This document shows positions 8,342 to 16,082 of a stretch of 64,000 bases of DNA, one piece after another. Position numbers and translations under genes: made by a program. The stretch comes from Cloacibacterium normanense (GTDB lineage Bacteria; Bacteroidota; Bacteroidia; Flavobacteriales; Weeksellaceae). Within the stretch, counting starts at the first letter, position 1. Each line of letters begins with the position of its first letter. A model generated the notes under the pieces. It searched no databases. It was not told the origin of the DNA and worked only from the letters and a program-made list of their open reading frames with translations. Location: assembly GCF_003860565.1 (NCBI RefSeq), contig NZ_CP034157.1, forward strand, positions 496,001-560,000. The letters run 5' to 3'.

Positions 8342-8896
8342 ATGGAAAGCGTAAAAATTCACGACAAGACTTTCGTTCCTTATCTTAAGCACAACGAGCT
8401 GCAAGAGGTTATCAAAGAATTAGCCCTTAAAGTTTACGAAGATTATAAAGACGAAGTTCCTGTTTTTGTAGGAGTTCTAAATGGGGTAATTATGTTTTTT
8501 TCAGATTTTCTGAAATATTATCCTGGCAAATGCGAAATTGCATTTTTACAAGTAAGTTCATACACTGGTACACAATCTACTGGTATCGTTTACAAAAAAA
8601 TGGATTTAACTAAAGATGTAGAAGGCAGACATATTATCCTGATGGAAGATATTGTAGATACAGGTAATACTCTAGAAAGTCTATTCGAATATTTTAAAAA
8701 TACGCAGCGTCCGAAATCGCTAAAAGTAGCTTCACTTTTAATGAAGCCAGAAGTTTTCAAAAACAGATTCCCGATAGATTACGTAGCCAAAGAAATTCCT
8801 AATAAATTCGTGTTGGGTTATGGATTAGATTATGATGAATTAGGAAGAAACTTACCAGATTTGTACCAATTAGAAGATGGTAGAATAAATCATTGA
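8342..8896 (+). CDS. hpt: Hypoxanthine phosphoribosyltransferase
   Basis: Purine salvage enzyme that joins hypoxanthine (or guanine) with PRPP to give IMP (or GMP) in the cytosol. At 184 residues it has the usual length. The PRPP-binding motif IILMEDIVDTGNTL spans about residues 98-111, and the early flexible-loop region VSSYTGTQSTG (71-81) is present. The later PDYVAKEIPNKFVLGYGLDY-type region is also recognisable (DYVAKEIPNKFVLGYGLDY), carrying the base-stacking and lid residues. The gene has its own promoter. Downstream are a four-helix-bundle gene and adk, another nucleotide enzyme. Confidence 0.95.
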   Translation: MESVKIHDKTFVPYLKHNELQEVIKELALKVYEDYKDEVPVFVGVLNGVIMFFSDFLKYYPGKCEIAFLQVSSYTGTQSTGIVYKKMDLTKDVEGRHIILMEDIVDTGNTLESLFEYFKNTQRPKSLKVASLLMKPEVFKNRFPIDYVAKEIPNKFVLGYGLDYDELGRNLPDLYQLEDGRINH

Positions 8897-8912
8897 TTGC
8901 AGTCAGCTTTCT

Positions 8913-8930
8913 GCAATCAGCAATCAGCAA
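8913..8930. repeat. Heptanucleotide repeat GCAATCA x2 with a nearby inverted repeat
   Basis: Two GCAATCA units (8913-8926) lie beside the inverted repeat GATTGCAG (8895-8902) / CTGCAATC (8911-8918). This sits just after hpt and before the four-helix-bundle gene. Confidence 0.75.
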
Positions 8931-8948
8931 AAAAAACTAATAATCAAA

Positions 8949-9326
8949 ATGCGTGATTATAAAAAATATGATATTTGGAAATTGAGTCATTTATTGACTT
9001 TAGAAGTTTATAGAATAACTGAAAGTTTTCCAAAAGAAGAAATATTTGGGCTTACATCGCAGATTAGAAGAGCATCAAGTTCTATAGGAATAAATATAGT
9101 AGAAGGTTGTGGTAGAGGAAGTGATGAAGATTTTAAAAGATTTTTGAGAAATGCATCTGGTTCTGCATTTGAAGTAGAATATATACTTTTGCTCTCAAAA
9201 GATTTGAATTATATATCAGAAGATAAATTTTTAGAATTAACTCCAAAAGCAGAAGAATTAAAAATGAAAATCTCAAAACTAATTCTCAAAATTGAAGAAG
9301 ATATCAATAAAAAGAAAAATAGATAA
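8949..9326 (+). CDS. Four-helix bundle protein (23S rRNA intervening-sequence / S23 family)
   Basis: A 125-residue all-helical protein with the S23/IVP family pattern: YKKYDIWKLSHLLTLEVYR at the N-terminus, the conserved SQIRRASSSIGINIVEGCGR helix turn (about 38-57), then FKRFLRNASGSAFEVEYIL. The family was named from proteins encoded within 23S rRNA intervening sequences and is structurally related to the Avd accessory protein of diversity-generating retroelements. Most free-standing members have no known function. Here it sits alone between hpt and adk, with related inverted repeat arrays on both sides (8895-8930 and 9345-9390), which suggests insertion as a unit. No rRNA or reverse transcriptase is nearby. 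Confidence 0.85.
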   Translation: MRDYKKYDIWKLSHLLTLEVYRITESFPKEEIFGLTSQIRRASSSIGINIVEGCGRGSDEDFKRFLRNASGSAFEVEYILLLSKDLNYISEDKFLELTPKAEELKMKISKLILKIEEDINKKKNR

Positions 9327-9358
9327 ATAGTATTAACCAAAAAAAATTGGCATTGCAA

Positions 9359-9379
9359 AGCTGAAAGCTAAAAGCAGAT
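9359..9379. repeat. Heptanucleotide array AGCTGAA/AGCTAAA/AGCAGAT
   Basis: Three degenerate 7-nt units lie directly upstream of adk. The complement of 9352-9371 (TAGCTTTCAGCTTTGCAATG) resembles the repeat at 8904-8920 on the other side of the four-helix-bundle gene. Confidence 0.75.
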
Positions 9380-9394
9380 TGCCGAATGCTAAAA

Positions 9395-9973
9395 ATGATA
9401 AACATCGTTCTATTCGGTCCTCCAGGAAGTGGTAAAGGAACCCAAGCACAAAACCTAATTGAAAAATTTAACCTTAAACAAATTTCTACAGGTGATTTGT
9501 TCCGTTTTAACATGAAAAATGATACGGAATTAGGAAAATTGGCTAAATATTATATTGACAAAGGAGAATTGGTTCCAGACCAAGTAACCATTGATATGTT
9601 AGTAGATGAGCTTAAAAAACCTACAGATACTAATGGTTTTATTTTCGATGGTTTCCCAAGAACTTCTTACCAAACTGAAGTTTTAGACCAAATTGTAAAA
9701 GAACAATTAAATTCAGAAATTTCTGTATGTCTTTCACTTATCGTAGAAGATGAAATCTTAGTGCAAAGATTAGTAAAAAGAGGTGAAACTTCTGGCAGAG
9801 TAGATGATAGTGAAGAAAGCATCATCAGACACAGAATAGAAGAATATTATACTAAAACTGCTGAAGTAGCAGAGTTATATAAACAACAAGGCAAATATGT
9901 AGAAATTAATGGAGTAGGAGAAATCTCTGAAATCTCTGAAAAACTTTTTGCCGAAGTAGAAAAAATAAAATAG
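9395..9973 (+). CDS. adk: Adenylate kinase
   Basis: Cytosolic enzyme that interconverts ATP + AMP and 2 ADP. The P-loop GPPGSGKGT lies at residues 8-16, followed by STGDLFR in the AMP-binding region and DGFPRT. The LID is the short, zinc-free type (RGETSGRVDD). From the ATG at 9395 the protein is 192 residues and starts MINIVLFGPPGSGKG, the usual start for the family. An ATG three codons upstream (9386) is possible but adds non-conserved residues. Its neighbour is obg, a common Flavobacteriia arrangement. Confidence 0.95.
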   Translation: MINIVLFGPPGSGKGTQAQNLIEKFNLKQISTGDLFRFNMKNDTELGKLAKYYIDKGELVPDQVTIDMLVDELKKPTDTNGFIFDGFPRTSYQTEVLDQIVKEQLNSEISVCLSLIVEDEILVQRLVKRGETSGRVDDSEESIIRHRIEEYYTKTAEVAELYKQQGKYVEINGVGEISEISEKLFAEVEKIK

Positions 9974-9980
9974 ATTTTTA

Positions 9981-10049
9981 GGTAATAGGATTTAGGAAAT
10001 AGCATTGAAATTTCAAAAAAACTAAATCCTAAATCCTAAACCCTAAATT
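9981..10049. repeat. Inverted pair of heptanucleotide arrays before obg
   Basis: GGTAATA-GGATTTA-GGAAATA (9981-10001) faces CTAAATC-CTAAATC-CTAAACC-CTAAATT (10022-10049). AGGATTTAGG (9987-9996) is the exact complement of CCTAAATCCT (10028-10037), so the two arrays can fold together. The spacer lies between adk and obg. Confidence 0.85.
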
Positions 10050-10059
10050 CTTATAAAAC

Positions 10060-11043
10060 ATGAGCAATTTTGTAGATTACGTAAAAATACATTGTAAATC
10101 AGGTCACGGTGGTGCAGGTTCTGCGCACCTTCGTAGAGAAAAATACATTCCCAAAGGTGGACCTGATGGTGGCGATGGAGGAAGAGGAGGACATGTTATT
10201 ATGAGAGGAAATGCTCAGGAATGGACATTGCTTCCACTTCGTTATACGCGTCATGTAAAGGCAGAACGCGGCGAAAATGGTGGTAAAAACCAATTGACTG
10301 GAGCTTATGGAGCAGATGTTTACATTAATGTTCCTATTGGTACCATTGCCAAAAATGAAGAAGGCGAGATTATTGGTGAAATCATGGAAGATGGTCAAGA
10401 AATCATCATCATGAAAGGAGGAATGGGAGGTCTTGGAAATGAACATTTTAAATCTTCTACCAATCAAACTCCGCGATATGCACAACCAGGAATGCCTGGA
10501 GAAGAAGGTTATGTGGTTTTTGAACTCAAAATTTTAGCAGATGTAGGATTGGTAGGCTTTCCAAATGCTGGAAAATCTACACTTTTAGCTGCTGTATCTG
10601 CGGCAAAACCAAAAATTGCAGATTACGCTTTTACTACATTGACTCCCAATTTAGGAATTGTAGAATACAGAAATTTCAAGTCTTTTGTAATGGCAGATAT
10701 TCCCGGAATTATTGAAGGAGCTGCAGAAGGAAAAGGCCTTGGTCATAGATTTTTAAGACATATTGAGCGAAACTCTATCTTGCTTTTTATGATTCCTGCA
10801 GATTCTGAAGATCATTACAAAGAATATCAAATTCTACTGAACGAATTAGAAGAATACAATCCAGAATTAATAGATAAAGACATTATCGTTTCTATTTCTA
10901 AATCTGATTTGCTAGATGATGAATTGAAAAAAGAAATCGCCGCAGAGTTTCCAGAAAAACTGAAACCGCTTTTCTTTTCAGGAGTTACGCAAGAAGGTTT
11001 GGTAGAACTGAAAGATGTAATCTGGAAAAAATTACACGGATAA
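10060..11043 (+). CDS. obg: GTPase Obg (CgtA)
   Basis: Ribosome-associated GTPase for 50S maturation and stress signalling. The glycine-rich Obg domain comes first (about 1-158; [12 protein letters not shown] at 33-44). The G domain follows: G1 GFPNAGKST at 166-174, the switch region ending in TTLTPNLG, and G3 [20 protein letters not shown]4 deviates from NKxD, reading SKSD. At 327 residues it lacks the extra C-terminal OCT domain found in some Gram-positive Obg proteins, which is normal in this phylum. A strong terminator follows the stop. Confidence 0.95.
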   Translation: MSNFVDYVKIHCKSGHGGAGSAHLRREKYIPKGGPDGGDGGRGGHVIMRGNAQEWTLLPLRYTRHVKAERGENGGKNQLTGAYGADVYINVPIGTIAKNEEGEIIGEIMEDGQEIIIMKGGMGGLGNEHFKSSTNQTPRYAQPGMPGEEGYVVFELKILADVGLVGFPNAGKSTLLAAVSAAKPKIADYAFTTLTPNLGIVEYRNFKSFVMADIPGIIEGAAEGKGLGHRFLRHIERNSILLFMIPADSEDHYKEYQILLNELEEYNPELIDKDIIVSISKSDLLDDELKKEIAAEFPEKLKPLFFSGVTQEGLVELKDVIWKKLHG

Positions 11044-11052
11044 AAAATAAAG

Positions 11053-11079
11053 AAAGCGTTCATTTTTGAGCGCTTTTTT
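11053..11079 (+). terminator. Terminator after obg
   Basis: The stem AAAGCG (11053-11058) / CGCTTT (11071-11076) ends in a run of six T. Confidence 0.8.
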
Positions 11080-11097
11080 CATTTATTTCTAAAAGAC

Positions 11098-11239
11098 TAT
11101 CTTTGTCCCATTATTCGCGGCATTCTTTAGCCAAAGTAGAAGATACTTTTTCAAAAATCTGTAAATATTCACAGATTTTTTGAGCAAAAAATGTTGAAGT
11201 AAAATACTTCGCCCGCACACATTTTTAAAATTTAAACAT
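11098..11239 (+). promoter_or_regulatory. Promoter and structured 5' leader of an RNA helicase gene
   Basis: A TAnnTTTG -7 element (TATCTTTG, 11098-11105) would start transcription near 11110, leaving a leader of about 130 nt. It contains two evident hairpins: AAAAATCTGT (11153-11162) with ACAGATTTTT (11171-11180), which ends in a T-run and so resembles an attenuator, and GAAGTA (11196-11201) with TACTTC (11205-11210). Leaders of this length are uncommon among the other promoters in the window. Confidence 0.5.
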
Positions 11240-12490
11240 TTGTTATTTACAGATTTACAATTGATTAAGCCTATCCTTGATGCGCTTACCCAAGAAGGTT
11301 ATGAAAAACCAACACCTATTCAATCACAAGCGATTCCACATTTATTAGAAGGCAAAGACTTATTAGGAACAGCTCAAACAGGAACCGGAAAAACCGCAGC
11401 ATTTGCCATTCCTATTTTGCAAAATCTTTATCATAAAAACACCAAAAACCATCAAATTAAGGCTTTAATTCTTACACCAACCAGAGAATTAGCGATTCAA
11501 ATTGAAGAAAGTTTCAAAGCTTACGGAAGACATTTGCCGCTAAAAACTTTGGTGATTTTTGGAGGCGTAAAACAAGGCGCTCAAGAACAAGCGCTGAAAA
11601 AAGGTGTAGATATTTTGGTAGCCACTCCAGGAAGATTACTTGATTTCATTAATCAAGGCATTATTTCGCTCAAAAATTTAGAAATTTTTGTTTTGGATGA
11701 AGCAGATAGAATGCTCGATATGGGTTTTGTTCACGATGTGAAAAGAGTAGTGAAGTTGCTTCCGCCGAAAAGACAAACTTTGTTTTTCTCAGCGACTTTT
11801 CCTAAAGAAATTCAGGAATTGGCGAATTCTATGCTTCATAATCCTGTGAAAGTAGAAGTTGCGCCTGTTTCTTCAACTGCTGACACGATTAATCAATCGA
11901 TTTATTTTGTAGAAAAAGACGACAAATTAGATTTGTTGACACACATTCTTCAAGACGAAAAGTTAGACCAAGTATTGGTTTTCGCCAGAACAAAACACGG
12001 TTCTGATAAAATCGCCAGAAAACTCCATAAAAGCAATATTTCTGCTGAAGCCATTCACGGAAATAAATCTCAAAACGCCAGACAAAACGCTTTAAGTAAT
12101 TTTAAAAACAAGAAAACAAGAGTTTTGGTGGCGACTGATATTGCTGCAAGAGGAATTGACATTGACGATTTAAAATATGTGATTAATTTCGAGCTTTCAG
12201 ACGTTTCTGAGACTTATGTTCACCGAATTGGTAGAACGGGAAGAGCGGGAACAGAAGGTACTTCTATTTCGTTTGTAGATGGTCTGGATTTAGTGAATTT
12301 AAGAAACACCGAAAAACTCATTGGTAAGAAAATTCCTGTGGTGAAAGATCACCCTTTTCATCCTGAAAAATTAGTTGAGCAAAAAAGAGATTCTAATAAC
12401 AAACCTTTTGTTCCTAAACCTAAGCCTCAGAAAAAAGAAGACATTAACTTTAAAAAACCGAAAAAGAAGGTTTTCTATAGAAAGAAATAA
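11240..12490 (+). CDS. DEAD-box RNA helicase, RhlE-like
   Basis: ATP-dependent RNA helicase probably used in ribosome assembly, RNA decay or cold adaptation. It contains the Q motif YEKPTPIQ (21-28), motif I AQTGTGKT (45-52), DEAD at 153-156, SAT in FFSATF, and motif VI HRIGRTGRAG. The C-terminal tail is short and very basic (KPKPQKKED...KKPKKKVFYRKK), as in RhlE proteins, and would bind RNA non-specifically. The start is a TTG at 11240, the only start that keeps the helicase N-terminus LFTDLQLIKPI. It has its own promoter and a long leader that may control expression. The gene ends before a symmetrical hairpin shared with the converging tatD gene. Confidence 0.92.
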   Translation: MLFTDLQLIKPILDALTQEGYEKPTPIQSQAIPHLLEGKDLLGTAQTGTGKTAAFAIPILQNLYHKNTKNHQIKALILTPTRELAIQIEESFKAYGRHLPLKTLVIFGGVKQGAQEQALKKGVDILVATPGRLLDFINQGIISLKNLEIFVLDEADRMLDMGFVHDVKRVVKLLPPKRQTLFFSATFPKEIQELANSMLHNPVKVEVAPVSSTADTINQSIYFVEKDDKLDLLTHILQDEKLDQVLVFARTKHGSDKIARKLHKSNISAEAIHGNKSQNARQNALSNFKNKKTRVLVATDIAARGIDIDDLKYVINFELSDVSETYVHRIGRTGRAGTEGTSISFVDGLDLVNLRNTEKLIGKKIPVVKDHPFHPEKLVEQKRDSNNKPFVPKPKPQKKEDINFKKPKKKVFYRKK

Positions 12491-12496
12491 AGTAAA

Positions 12497-12540
12497 AATG
12501 CCACGAATGCACTAATCTTTTATGCATTCGTGGTGTTTTA
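12497..12540. terminator. Bidirectional terminator built from a dispersed repeat
   Basis: CCACGAATGCA (12501-12511) pairs with TGCATTCGTGG (12523-12533), with A-rich sequence on the left and TGTTTT on the right. It serves the helicase gene and possibly the converging tatD gene. The motif GTGCATTyGTGGCA recurs at 12564-12577. Confidence 0.75.
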
Positions 12541-12559
12541 ATTTTATAGAGTAGAAAAA

Positions 12560-12579
12560 ATATTTGTGCATTTGTGGCA
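12560..12579. repeat. GTGCATTTGTGGCA repeat
   Basis: ATTTGTGCATTTGTGGCAAA matches the right arm of the hairpin at 12501-12533 apart from single changes. It overlaps the region just before the tatD stop codon. Confidence 0.6.
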
Positions 12580-12582
12580 AAA

Positions 12583-13347
12583 TCATCTCCCGAAAATACG
12601 ATGTGCGTTTTCGGTAGTGATTCTATCAATTTCTGCAAAATCTTTATTGTAAATATTGACGAGTTTTCCAACGACCAAATCCAGGTAAGAACTTTCATTT
12701 CTTTTGCCACGGTGCGGAACTGGTGCCAAATAAGGCGAATCTGTTTCCAGAACAATTTTTTCTAAAGGAATTTCATGTAAAAATTGGTCGATTTTACCAT
12801 TTTTAAACGTAACAACGCCACCAATTCCGAGAAGGAAATTTAAATCTATTGCATGTTTTGCTTGTTCTAAATTTCCAGAAAAACAATGGAAAATACCTCT
12901 TAATTTCGGGTGTTTTTTACGTTCTAAAACCTCGAAAGTTTCATCAAAACTTTCTCTGGTATGAATGACAATAGGTAAATCTCTTTCAATTGCCCAATCT
13001 ATCTGTTTTTCAAAAGCTTTTATCTGAATGTCAAGCGTAGTTTTGTCCCAGTATAAATCAATTCCGATTTCACCAATGGCTGGGAAACTTCTTTGATTCA
13101 AATAATTTTCTACAATTTCTAATTCTTTTTCCCAAGTTTCTGGTTTTACATAACAAGGATGCAGCCCCATCATTGCGAAAATTTGATTGGGAAATTCTGC
13201 TTCTAATTGAAGCATTTTTTCATGAAATTCTGAATCGATGGCAGGAAGGTAAAACTCTGTTACGCCCTTATTAATGGCGCGTTTTATCATTTCTGTTCTG
13301 TCTTCATCAAATTCTTCTGAATATAAGTGTGTATGTGTGTCAATCAT
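12583..13347 (-). CDS. TatD family metal-dependent hydrolase (DNase)
   Basis: A 254-residue TIM-barrel hydrolase. The metal ligands are in place: HTH at residues 5-7, the glutamate of IGEIGID, HTRES, HCFSGN and the aspartate of ETDSPYLAP. The trailing PHRGKRNES is diagnostic of TatD. The family cuts DNA ends and has 3'-5' exonuclease or proofreading-like roles. It is cytosolic. The gene stands alone on the minus strand, and its upstream spacer (13348-13507) is filled by a TGTCATTCTGA-type repeat cluster. The biological role in this organism is known only by family. Confidence 0.93.
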   Translation of the reverse strand: MIDTHTHLYSEEFDEDRTEMIKRAINKGVTEFYLPAIDSEFHEKMLQLEAEFPNQIFAMMGLHPCYVKPETWEKELEIVENYLNQRSFPAIGEIGIDLYWDKTTLDIQIKAFEKQIDWAIERDLPIVIHTRESFDETFEVLERKKHPKLRGIFHCFSGNLEQAKHAIDLNFLLGIGGVVTFKNGKIDQFLHEIPLEKIVLETDSPYLAPVPHRGKRNESSYLDLVVGKLVNIYNKDFAEIDRITTENAHRIFGR

Positions 13348-13370
13348 TATTTACAAATTTATTTGTATTC

Positions 13371-13500
13371 TGTCATTCTGAACGAAATAAAATGGAGTGA
13401 AGAATCTCTTGTTAATAGATTCTTCTGAACTTCGTTCGTAATCTTCATTTAAAGTTTCACTTTTTATTTGATTATGCTATGCTCTATTCAGAATGACAAA
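13371..13500. repeat. Intergenic cluster of TGTCATTCTGA elements forming an inverted repeat
   Basis: TGTCATTCTGAACG (13371-13384) runs into GAGTGAAGAATCT. An inverse AGATTCTTCTGAACTTCGTTCG follows (about 13416-13437), and TTCAGAATGACA closes it (13488-13499). The outer ends are exact complements. The element matches the family inserted in genes at 2257, 2510, 4832 and 5168. Confidence 0.85.
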
Positions 13501-13507
13501 CATGAAT

Positions 13508-14017
13508 TTATATTTTCATTTTCATGAGTAAGTCTGTTTGTACGTCTTCTCCGAGAACAAAGTCATGTTTTCCGAAGATTTCAAAACCATTTTTTTTGTA
13601 AAATTTTATAGCTCTGTGGTTTTCTTCCCAAACACCAAGCCAAACATATTCTAAATTCTTTTCTCTTCCGATTTCTATGGCTTTGTCATAGAGAATTTGT
13701 CCGATTTTTTGACCTAAAAACGCTTTTAAAACATAAATTCTTTCAATTTCGAAATGGTTTTCTTCTAATTTTTCGGTTTGAGCATCTTTGAAATTCAGTT
13801 TTAAGTAACCCAAAATCTCACCATTATTTTCAGCGAAATAAAACTCAGAATTTGGTTTTTCTAACTCAGATTTTAGCTTTTTAATGCTCAGATTTTCATC
13901 CAAATATTTTTGCATGTCTTCTTCTGTATTCACTTCTTCAAAGGTTTCCTTGAAGGTTTGAATGCTGAGATTTCTAAGCGTTTCTAAATCGTCAATATTG
14001 ATTTTTCTGATTTTCAT
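13508..14017 (-). CDS. GNAT family N-acetyltransferase
   Basis: A 169-residue acetyl-CoA-dependent transferase. The GNAT fold is recognisable from FAENNGEILGYLKL (beta 2-3), the acetyl-CoA loop in FEIERIYVLKAFLGQKIGQILYDKAIEIG (the V-x-x-x-x-Q/R-x-x-x-G/A pattern is present as KAFLGQKIGQIL), and the closing WLGVWEENHRAIKFYKKNGFEIFG. Sequence organisation resembles the spermidine/PaiA-type branch, but the substrate cannot be assigned. It is flanked by repeats on both sides and is possibly monocistronic. Confidence 0.85.
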   Translation of the reverse strand: MKIRKINIDDLETLRNLSIQTFKETFEEVNTEEDMQKYLDENLSIKKLKSELEKPNSEFYFAENNGEILGYLKLNFKDAQTEKLEENHFEIERIYVLKAFLGQKIGQILYDKAIEIGREKNLEYVWLGVWEENHRAIKFYKKNGFEIFGKHDFVLGEDVQTDLLMKMKI

Positions 14018-14025
14018 ATTTTAGG

Positions 14026-14047
14026 TTTTGGCTAAAGCCCGTTAGTA
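14026..14047. repeat. GGCTTTAGCC-type repeat (partial)
   Basis: TTTTGGCTAAAGCCCGTTAG, the complement of the family at 1704-1764. It lies in the 40-bp gap between the GNAT and GSCFA genes. Confidence 0.65.
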
Positions 14048-14057
14048 TTGATATAAA

Positions 14058-15008
14058 TTAAAATATCTTATGCTTCACTTTCTGTTGTTGAAGTGCTATT
14101 TTTTCTTTTAATTTTTCTAAAAATTCCAAATATTTTGGAGATTTTTCGTCATTTGGGCGGTGTTCTAGTGCTGCTTTTATTTTGTAGTTTTCAGTTATGA
14201 AATCTTTTACTTCTTCTGAAAAATAAGCATTCCCGAATTTTTCCCAAATGTACTGAATCGCTTGTTGATTAGGATGAATTAAGTCTTCTTTGTAAAATCT
14301 GTAATCACGCAAATCGTCCATCATGATTTCGTAAATCGGTAAATAATGACAGTTTTTGAAATGGGGAAGTGTTTCATGAAGCGCACAAATCAGCTTAGAT
14401 TTACTTAATTGATTTTCGGTGATTCCATCTTTGGTATGTCGAACTGGTGAAACCGTAAATAGAATCTGAACGTCATTTTCGCAAATATCTTTCAGATTTT
14501 CTAGGGTTTCTGTGATGGAATTTTTCAATTCTTCATCAGTTAAAAGTCTTTTTAGAAAGAACTTTTGCGGAATTTTATGACAGTTCGCCACCAATTGATT
14601 TTTAGGCAAAAATTCATAGATAAATGAAGTTCCGTAGGTGATTATCACCCAATTGGTTTTTTGTAGAAATTGATTTCCTGTTTCTATGTTTTGATTGATT
14701 CTTTCTAGGGTTTTATGTGCATAAAAACTGTTGAAAGAAGTGTGATGATTCAGCGAAATGTACTCTTGATTATAGAGGATTAAATCTTCTTCCTTGTACT
14801 TTTTGCAATCGTGTAGATTTTGGATGGCGATATTCAACGAAAATGGGTTGAAAATCGTTCCAAAAGGATTGCAAAGCGTTTGCATTTGTCCGTTTTTGAG
14901 CAGTTGAGACATTTCTGCAGCAAAGCAAGAACCGACAGAAAAAATGCTGTCGGTTAAAAGGATTTTCTTTTCAGAAATAGGAATATGGACTTCTGTTCTG
15001 AATTTCAT
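14058..15008 (-). CDS. GSCFA domain protein (SGNH-like)
   Basis: A 316-residue protein named for its GSCFA motif, visible at residues 26-30 within SVGSCFAAEM. The domain is related to SGNH/GDSL esterases, so a serine in this block could be catalytic, with the late histidine in DLIHPNQQAIQYIWEKF acting as the partner. Members are common in Bacteroidota and their substrates are unknown. No signal peptide is seen. The gene stops one base before the polyprenyl synthase start region ends and is cotranscribed with it (the synthase stop at 15010 is 1 nt away). An acyl-ester or glycan-ester role is only a guess. Confidence 0.85.
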   Translation of the reverse strand: MKFRTEVHIPISEKKILLTDSIFSVGSCFAAEMSQLLKNGQMQTLCNPFGTIFNPFSLNIAIQNLHDCKKYKEEDLILYNQEYISLNHHTSFNSFYAHKTLERINQNIETGNQFLQKTNWVIITYGTSFIYEFLPKNQLVANCHKIPQKFFLKRLLTDEELKNSITETLENLKDICENDVQILFTVSPVRHTKDGITENQLSKSKLICALHETLPHFKNCHYLPIYEIMMDDLRDYRFYKEDLIHPNQQAIQYIWEKFGNAYFSEEVKDFITENYKIKAALEHRPNDEKSPKYLEFLEKLKEKIALQQQKVKHKIF

Positions 15009-15009
15009 T

Positions 15010-15981
15010 TTAAGAGTTTCTTCTCAATAAATAATTAGCCAATTCCATGAAAGGTTTTTTCTTTTCTTCTGGTGCGTCTATTTTTTTTAAGAAATCGTGA
15101 CCTATTTCGTTGTGTTTTTGAATCAGTCTAAGTACTTTTTCGTCTACTTTATTTCTTCTGAAAATTTTCTCTACGCTGTAGATTTTGTCTACATTTTCAG
15201 TTTTTTTAGAATACCAAAAATCGAGTTCTTTTTTCTCTGCTTCATTGGCATGTTCCATCGCAAGAAGATAAAGCACGGTTTTTTTGTTTTCATAAATATC
15301 ACCAGCGTGTTTTTTACCGAATTGCTCTACATTACCGAAAACATCTAAATAATCATCCATAATTTGGAACGCAATACCAATGTGTTTTCCGAAATTATAA
15401 AGAAGTTCTGCGTCTTCTTTTTTAGCACCAGCAATGAGTGCTCCAATTTGGAATGAAGCGGCACTTAGAACTCCTGTTTTGTTGGTAATCATTTCTATGT
15501 AATCATCATAGGTTACGTTTTCCATCGTTTCGAAGTTCACATCCATTTGTTGACCTTCACAAAGAACAGCACCTGTTTCAGAGAAAATTTTAATACATTC
15601 TTTGAAAAGTTCTGGTTCTAAATCTTCAAAAAATTGGTAAGCTTTTATCAGTAATGCATCGCCAGAAAGGATGCCGATATTAATTCCGTGTAAAGTATGA
15701 ATGGTAGGTTTTCCTCTTCTCAGTGGTGCTTCATCCATAATATCATCATGAATGAGTGTAAAATTATGGAAAAACTCTATGGCAAGAGCGGGTTTGATGG
15801 CTTTTTCAATATTTCCACCAAAAAGTTCGTTAGCCATAAGAACCATGATAGGTCTTAATCTTTTTCCGCCATGAGAAATGATGTAATTCATGGGTTCGTA
15901 AAGTTCGGTTGGCTTATTTTTGAAGGAGTGTTTTTCAATTGCTTTGGCAACTATTTCTTGATATCTGTCTATGAATTCCAT
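15010..15981 (-). CDS. Trans-type polyprenyl diphosphate synthase
   Basis: Elongates allylic diphosphates with isopentenyl diphosphate. The first aspartate-rich motif DDIMD is at residues 79-83 and the second, DDYLD, at 209-213. GGKRLRP at 38-44 binds diphosphate. The residue five positions before the first DDxxD is Phe74. Bulky aromatics there usually limit the chain to C15-C20, whereas long-chain synthases have Ala or similar. A geranylgeranyl-type product is therefore more likely than octaprenyl, although this is inference from one position. It is 323 residues long, and a -7 box lies upstream at 15997-16004. It precedes GSCFA in the same transcript. Confidence 0.9.
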   Translation of the reverse strand: MEFIDRYQEIVAKAIEKHSFKNKPTELYEPMNYIISHGGKRLRPIMVLMANELFGGNIEKAIKPALAIEFFHNFTLIHDDIMDEAPLRRGKPTIHTLHGINIGILSGDALLIKAYQFFEDLEPELFKECIKIFSETGAVLCEGQQMDVNFETMENVTYDDYIEMITNKTGVLSAASFQIGALIAGAKKEDAELLYNFGKHIGIAFQIMDDYLDVFGNVEQFGKKHAGDIYENKKTVLYLLAMEHANEAEKKELDFWYSKKTENVDKIYSVEKIFRRNKVDEKVLRLIQKHNEIGHDFLKKIDAPEEKKKPFMELANYLLRRNS

Positions 15982-15996
15982 ACATGTTAATTTTTA

Positions 15997-16004
15997 CAAA
16001 AATA
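15997..16004 (-). promoter_or_regulatory. Promoter -7 element of the polyprenyl synthase gene
   Basis: The plus strand reads CAAAAATA, i.e. TATTTTTG on the minus strand, 16 nt before the start codon. Confidence 0.5.
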
Positions 16005-16029
16005 CAATTCTTAAGGTTTAAAAAAAAGA

Positions 16030-16057
16030 AAAACTACTTGTAAAGACAAGTAGTTTT
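16030..16057 (-). terminator. Terminator after the phosphate transporter gene
   Basis: AAAACTACTTGT (16030-16041) and ACAAGTAGTTTT (16046-16057) are perfect complements with a 4-nt loop. The A-rich stretch at 16018-16033 is the U-tract on the minus strand. Confidence 0.85.
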
Positions 16058-16082
16058 AATATTATTTTAAAAATATTATTTT

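Noticed and set aside
8949-9326. Diversity-generating retroelement, because the protein resembles Avd
   Set aside because: No reverse transcriptase, no template/variable repeat pair and no adjacent target gene were found.
14058-14976. Long antisense frames over minus-strand genes, such as those over the RND and glpD genes
   Set aside because: They lack recognisable domains and mirror the codon structure of the genuine genes.
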